A stretch of 43,085 nt of DNA from Ralstonia mannitolilytica (GTDB taxonomy: Bacteria > Pseudomonadota > Gammaproteobacteria > Burkholderiales > Burkholderiaceae). This document shows, piece by piece, positions 39,971-43,085 of this stretch. Where the stretch lies: assembly GCF_905397375.1 (NCBI RefSeq), contig NZ_CAJPVG010000020.1, positions 1 to 43,085 on the forward strand, given 5' to 3'. A program made the translations under genes and the position numbers. The stretch's first letter is position 1, and every line of letters starts with the position of its first letter. The notes below the pieces were generated by a model that was not told where the DNA came from, did no database searches, and saw only the letters and a list, made by a program, of their open reading frames with translations.

Positions 39971-40451
39971 GGCCAGCCTCCTCATCGATCGACAACCGGA
40001 ACGTGGGCTTGCCGGGCTTGACGGTGCGGGCGGCCTCGAACCCGGCGCGCAGTGCCGGCGGCCAGTTGGAAAAGCGCGATTCCGAGACGGAGTACTCGAC
40101 GTCCAGGTAGTCCTCGACCTTCTCGCCGGCGGCGGCGATGCGCCGGGCGATGGCGGCCAGTTGCGCCTGGTCCCAGGACACGCGCTTGGGTTGGTCGACG
40201 GTCACGCGCAGCGAGCCGTCGTTGAGGTGGATGACGCCGAAGTCCTTGCCGGCCTCAATGCGCGCGGCCTTGGCCCGTTCGCCATAGGCGGCATCGAGCG
40301 CCGCGTCGAACTTGGCGCGGGCCTGCTTGAGCCAGGCGAGCGCTTCGTCCAGGTGGCGGCTGATCTCGGCCTTCTGGGCGGGCGGAAGTTGAGCCAGCTG
40401 GCCGACGGACATCGCGGCGATGTCGGCGGGGTAGAGGGTCAAATCGCTCAT
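39957..40451 (-). CDS. phage protein of unknown function
   Basis: This 164-residue protein begins MSDLTLYPADIAAMSVGQLA. A helical region (KAEISRHLDEALAWLKQARA) comes first and a beta-rich segment (GVIHLNDGSLRVTVDQPKRV) after it. I do not recognise a family, though similar proteins lie at the start of recombination operons in siphophages. It is followed by the GIY-YIG gene, whose start lies just inside its end. Confidence 0.5.
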   Translation of the reverse strand: MSDLTLYPADIAAMSVGQLAQLPPAQKAEISRHLDEALAWLKQARAKFDAALDAAYGERAKAARIEAGKDFGVIHLNDGSLRVTVDQPKRVSWDQAQLAAIARRIAAAGEKVEDYLDVEYSVSESRFSNWPPALRAGFEAARTVKPGKPTFRLSIDEEAGHASA

Positions 40452-40462
40452 CGCATCCCCCT

Positions 40463-40726
40463 TCAGCGCGCCGCGCGCTCGGAGGTCGAGTCGTGCAGGG
40501 CACCACGCTCGAACTCGATGACCGACTCCAGGGGGTAGCTGACGCGCTTGGACAGCTTCAGGTAGCGCGGGCCACGCCCTTCGCTGCGCCAGCGCTGCAG
40601 GGTCTTGGGGCTCAGCCCCCAGCGCTGCGCGAGCTCGTTCTCGTTGAGGACCCGACGATCGCCGGGAGACAGACCGTTGATCGCATCGACCGGCGACCGG
40701 GTGATGGTGCTTGCCGTTGTCGGCAT
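40463..40726 (-). CDS. excisionase/AlpA-like HTH protein
   Basis: This 87-residue protein carries a MerR/AlpA-type HTH: VLNENELAQRWGLSPKTLQR, WRSEGRGPRYLKLSKRVSY, PLESVIEFERG. Such proteins act as excisionases or activate prophage excision. AGGAGG precedes the ATG at a good spacing. It starts the leftward prophage operon and lies immediately downstream of a cluster of GGCGAACC repeats that could be its own binding sites. Confidence 0.75.
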   Translation of the reverse strand: MPTTASTITRSPVDAINGLSPGDRRVLNENELAQRWGLSPKTLQRWRSEGRGPRYLKLSKRVSYPLESVIEFERGALHDSTSERAAR

Positions 40727-40778
40727 GGAAGCCTCCTATGACGCTGTTGAGGAACAGGTGTCATTGCAGGCTTCTGGT

Positions 40779-40831
40779 GGCGAACCTTGGAGGGACCGAA
40801 TGGCGAACCACGAAGGAACTTCTGGTTCGCC
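40779..40831. promoter_or_regulatory. three GGCGAACC boxes upstream of the prophage early operon
   Basis: GGCGAACC occurs at 40779-40786 and 40802-40809, and inverted as GGTTCGCC at 40824-40831, spaced 23 and 22 bp start to start. The last two lie in a near-perfect palindrome (TGGCGAACCA to TGGTTCGCCG). CTTCTGGT precedes both outer copies. Placed 53-105 bp upstream of the leftward operon start, they look like operators for a repressor or the HTH protein. The rest of the 200-bp gap to the GGDEF gene shows no gene. Confidence 0.55.
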
Positions 40832-40947
40832 GATGGCCACAAGCACGAACGGCGTGCACGCGGCTCGCCTGGCCGGACTGGATTGGGATGAGGGGGGTGC
40901 GACACAGGCTCCTTCGCACCGATGGAGCGCCGACGGGTCGTGCGGCG

Positions 40948-41937
40948 TCAGCGCCGACTGGACGAATGGCAGACTGTGGTGTTGCGGCCCTGGGACTTGG
41001 CGGCATACAGCGCCTCGTCGGCGTGTTGCAGCACCTCATAGAGATCGGCATCGTCGCTGAGCGCAGCGGCGGCGCCGATGCTCACCGTCACTGCCAGTCC
41101 ACCGGGCCGGGCGCGGGCGATCTCCTCATGCGCCCGCGCGGCCACTACCAGCGCTTGCGAGACGTCCGCGTCGGGCAGCACCAGCGTGAACTCCTCTCCG
41201 CCATAGCGAACCACGGTGTCGCTTTGCCGCGCGCAGCGTCGCAGGCACTCGGCCACCCCCGCCAGCACCGCATCGCCCCGCGCATGGCCGTGCTGGTCGT
41301 TGATGGCCTTGAAGTGGTCGATGTCGATCATGAGCACCGCATATGGCCTCCTTGGTGCCGGGCGCGATGCCAGCGCCTGCGACAGCGCCTGCAGGCTGCG
41401 CCGGTTGCCCAACCCGGTGAGGGGATCATGGGCGGCCAGTTCGGACAGGGTGCGGTTCTCGGCCTGCGTCTGATGGATTTGCCGCTGGAGCTGCCCGTTG
41501 AGCAGGCGCAGCCGCGCGTGCGCCTCCTGCAACTGCTCGGCCTGGGATTGCGCGCGTTGCCGGGCCTGGATCAGCGCTTGTTCGAAAGCTTGGCGATCCT
41601 CGGCGGCGAACAGCAGCCACAAATACTGCGGCTCGGCGTCGTGTTCCATCCGCTTGGCGCTGACATAAGCCCCCGAGCGCCGGCCGCCTGGCTGCCAGTA
41701 GGCAAAGATTTCGACGATGAGGCCGTCGCGGCGCAGCGTGGGCCAGACGTGGGTTTCGAAGAAGATACGGCCGGCGGGCGTGAGCCAGTCGGTCATCGTC
41801 ACGGCAACATCGCCTTGCGCACCCGGATCGGGCAAGCCCGCCCACTCGGCCAGCCGAGCGTTGTAGCGCCGCAGCACGCCCTGGCCGTCGGTCACCCAAC
41901 AGGGCGCGGGAATGTCGCTCAGGGGGACGTGGCTCAT
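40948..41937 (-). CDS. PAS-GGDEF diguanylate cyclase
   Basis: This 329-residue protein makes cyclic di-GMP from GTP. A PAS-like sensor (about residues 5-115: IPAPCWVTDGQGVLRRYNAR, AYVSAKRMEHD) precedes a coiled-coil (118-165) and a GGDEF domain: HDPLTGLGNRRSLQALSQAL, IDIDHFKAINDQHGHARGD and the active site RYGGEEFTLVLPD. RQSD five residues before GGEEF is the RxxD inhibitory site. The gene follows an RsbQ-like hydrolase with a 31-bp gap, so the pair is probably an operon in which the hydrolase supplies or clears a signal for the PAS domain. Confidence 0.92.
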   Translation of the reverse strand: MSHVPLSDIPAPCWVTDGQGVLRRYNARLAEWAGLPDPGAQGDVAVTMTDWLTPAGRIFFETHVWPTLRRDGLIVEIFAYWQPGGRRSGAYVSAKRMEHDAEPQYLWLLFAAEDRQAFEQALIQARQRAQSQAEQLQEAHARLRLLNGQLQRQIHQTQAENRTLSELAAHDPLTGLGNRRSLQALSQALASRPAPRRPYAVLMIDIDHFKAINDQHGHARGDAVLAGVAECLRRCARQSDTVVRYGGEEFTLVLPDADVSQALVVAARAHEEIARARPGGLAVTVSIGAAAALSDDADLYEVLQHADEALYAAKSQGRNTTVCHSSSRR

Positions 41938-41968
41938 CAGGGGGGGGCGGCTGGGCTCGCGCCCCGCG

Positions 41969-42763
41969 CTAATCCTTCAACACTCCGCGCACCGCCTCGA
42001 TGACCAGGTGGGGGTGGCTCATGTGGGCGCAGTGCCCGGTGACGTCGAGCACCTGCAAGGTGCTGAGCGGCAGATGGGCGTGCAAATACTCGCCCACCGC
42101 CAGCGGCGCCAGCGCGTCGCGGGCATGCTGCAAGATGAGGCAGGGGGTGCTCACCCGAGGCAGATCGGCGCGGTTGTCGGCAAAGAAGGTGGCCTCGGCG
42201 AAAGTCTTGGCCATCACCGGGTCGGTGGAGCAGAAGCTCTCGCGCAGTCTGGCGCGCGATGTGTCGCTGTCGCCGGCGACCACGGGTGCCAAGAAATCCG
42301 CCCAGCCCATGTAGTTGCGCTGCATCAGCTCCAGAAGCTCTTGCAGGTCGCTGCGCTCGAAGCCGCCGACGTAGGGGGGATCGTTGACGAAGCAGGGGTT
42401 GGGGCCGATCAGGACCAGGTGCCGGAACCATTGCGGGCGCTCGATGGCCGCCAGCATGGCGATCGAGCAGCTCACCGAATGCGCCACCACTACCACGTCG
42501 CGGGTCAATCCGGTGGCCTCGCACACCTCCAGCAGGTCCTGCGCATAGCCGCGCAAATGGCAATAGCGCTGCACCGAAAACGCCGACGGATCGGAGCGGC
42601 CCGAGCCGACGTAGTCGAACAACACCTGCCGGTGCCGGCCGGCGAACGCTGGCGTGATATCGGCCCACATGTCTTGATGGCAGCCAAAGCCGTGGGCGTA
42701 GAGCACAGGGGTGCCTGGGCCCGCATGGTCGGTGACGTGATTGCGCCGCAGGATGTTCGTCAT
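41969..42763 (-). CDS. RsbQ-like alpha/beta hydrolase
   Basis: This 264-residue hydrolase closely resembles RsbQ: LRRNHVTDHAGPG, VLYAHGFGCHQDMWADITPA, VLFDYVGSGRSDPSAF, the nucleophile serine in VVVAHSVSCSIAM, FCSTDPVMAKTFAEATFFAD, aspartate in QHARDALAPLAVGEYL and histidine in GHCAHMSHPH. In Bacillus RsbQ works with the PAS protein RsbP, supplying a small hydrophobic ligand. Here it is transcribed just upstream of the PAS-GGDEF gene, which suggests the same logic wired to cyclic di-GMP. No signal peptide is visible. Confidence 0.9.
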   Translation of the reverse strand: MTNILRRNHVTDHAGPGTPVLYAHGFGCHQDMWADITPAFAGRHRQVLFDYVGSGRSDPSAFSVQRYCHLRGYAQDLLEVCEATGLTRDVVVVAHSVSCSIAMLAAIERPQWFRHLVLIGPNPCFVNDPPYVGGFERSDLQELLELMQRNYMGWADFLAPVVAGDSDTSRARLRESFCSTDPVMAKTFAEATFFADNRADLPRVSTPCLILQHARDALAPLAVGEYLHAHLPLSTLQVLDVTGHCAHMSHPHLVIEAVRGVLKD

Positions 42764-42851
42764 GGGTTTGAGCTCCCCCTCGAAGGACAGGCCAGCGTCA
42801 AACTGGTCGCGTTTCCCACGCCACTATCTTATGGGAAGAACGGAGGTCGTC

Positions 42852-43085
42852 ATGAAAAAACGGCTGGCATGGTCCTGCCTCGCGCTCGCTCTCGCATCGA
42901 GCGCTCCGGCGACGGCGGCCCCCAAGACCGTCACGCTTGCCGTGCCGGGCATGAACTGCGCCGCCTGTCCCATCACGGTCAAGAAGGCGCTCGGCAAGGT
43001 GCCGGGCGTGGCCAAGACGGACGTGAACCTCGACAAACGACAGGCGACCGTGACGTTCGACGACGCGCGGGCGAATGTAGAGGCG
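42852..43085 (+). CDS. MerP-like periplasmic mercury-binding protein, cut by window end
   Basis: The first 78 residues are visible. A signal peptide (MKKRLAWSCLALALASSAPATA) ends in ATAAP, followed by the heavy-metal-associated domain with the motif VPGMNCAACPITVKKALGK, in which the two cysteines bind Hg(II). MerP passes mercury to the transporter MerT. No merT precedes it: the 88 bp upstream contain only the divergent hydrolase start and a GGAGG ribosome site at 42842. Either merT lies downstream, or this is a stand-alone MerP-like metallochaperone. Confidence 0.85.
   Translation, partial: MKKRLAWSCLALALASSAPATAAPKTVTLAVPGMNCAACPITVKKALGKVPGVAKTDVNLDKRQATVTFDDARANVEA

Noticed and set aside
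40800..40980. + strand ORF starting MANHEGTSG
   Set aside because: It starts within the GGCGAACC repeat cluster and reads into the 3' end of the GGDEF gene; no ribosome site or family.
42764..42851. MerR-type operator/promoter before merP
   Set aside because: No dyad with 19-bp spacer or mer-like -35/-10 could be found, and no merT gene is present.
1..43085. CRISPR array, tRNA or rRNA genes
   Set aside because: No regularly spaced repeats, no cloverleaf with TTC-type arm and no rRNA-like stretches were seen on either strand.

Overview
The window is high-GC bacterial DNA with three layers: a defence island at the left (1-7740), a lambda-type siphoviral prophage or prophage remnant transcribed right to left (about 7833-40831), and ordinary chromosomal genes at the right (40948-43085). 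GC-rich coding, an RsbQ/PAS-GGDEF operon, a MerP-like protein and an ISL3 element suggest a proteobacterium, most likely a betaproteobacterium. That is inference, since no rRNA, tRNA or housekeeping marker is present.

Left island. A divergent pair of defence operons shares one intergenic region. Leftward run an HNH nuclease gene (840-1898) and a truncated gene for the N-terminal region of an McrB-like protein (60-767). Rightward run an McrB-like AAA+ motor (3620-5308) and a PD-(D/E)XK nuclease (5305-6534), overlapping by 4 bp. A convergent M.PvuII-like methyltransferase (6445-7725) completes a likely modification-dependent or LlaJI/BsuMI-like restriction system. An intact ISL3 element (2077-3540) with perfect 8-bp target duplications sits in the shared intergenic region. 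The island is visibly less GC-rich than the prophage.

Prophage. From right to left: an excisionase-like HTH protein behind a repeat-rich operator region, a recombination block (Sak4-like ATPase, DUF6511, PD-(D/E)XK exonuclease), DUF6362, a HigBA-type toxin-antitoxin pair, a 460-bp non-coding regulatory stretch, an HNH nuclease, two ParB-methyltransferase fusions, DUF3489 (opposite strand), terminase small and large subunits, two tail-fibre-like genes, gpW, portal, S49 protease with nested scaffold, gpD, major capsid, FII-like and tail-terminator proteins, tail tube, a frameshifting tail chaperone, tape measure, tail tip genes, a small glycosyltransferase, DUF2793 and a lysis cassette. The capsid gene and the exonuclease gene each carry a frameshift. 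I see no integrase, repressor or replicative helicase, so as read this is probably a defective prophage or one whose early/lysogeny block lies elsewhere.

The most novel-looking items are: (1) a three-gene cassette on the opposite strand inside the tail module (19031-20251), a FitA-like RHH protein followed by two related PD-(D/E)XK-like proteins; (2) the restriction island pairing an McrB-like motor and nuclease with an M.PvuII-like methylase and an HNH enzyme; (3) a 24-codon ORF made of three consecutive hairpins and linked by TGATG overlaps to both terminase genes; (4) short-repeat clusters at 35309-35340 and 40779-40831.
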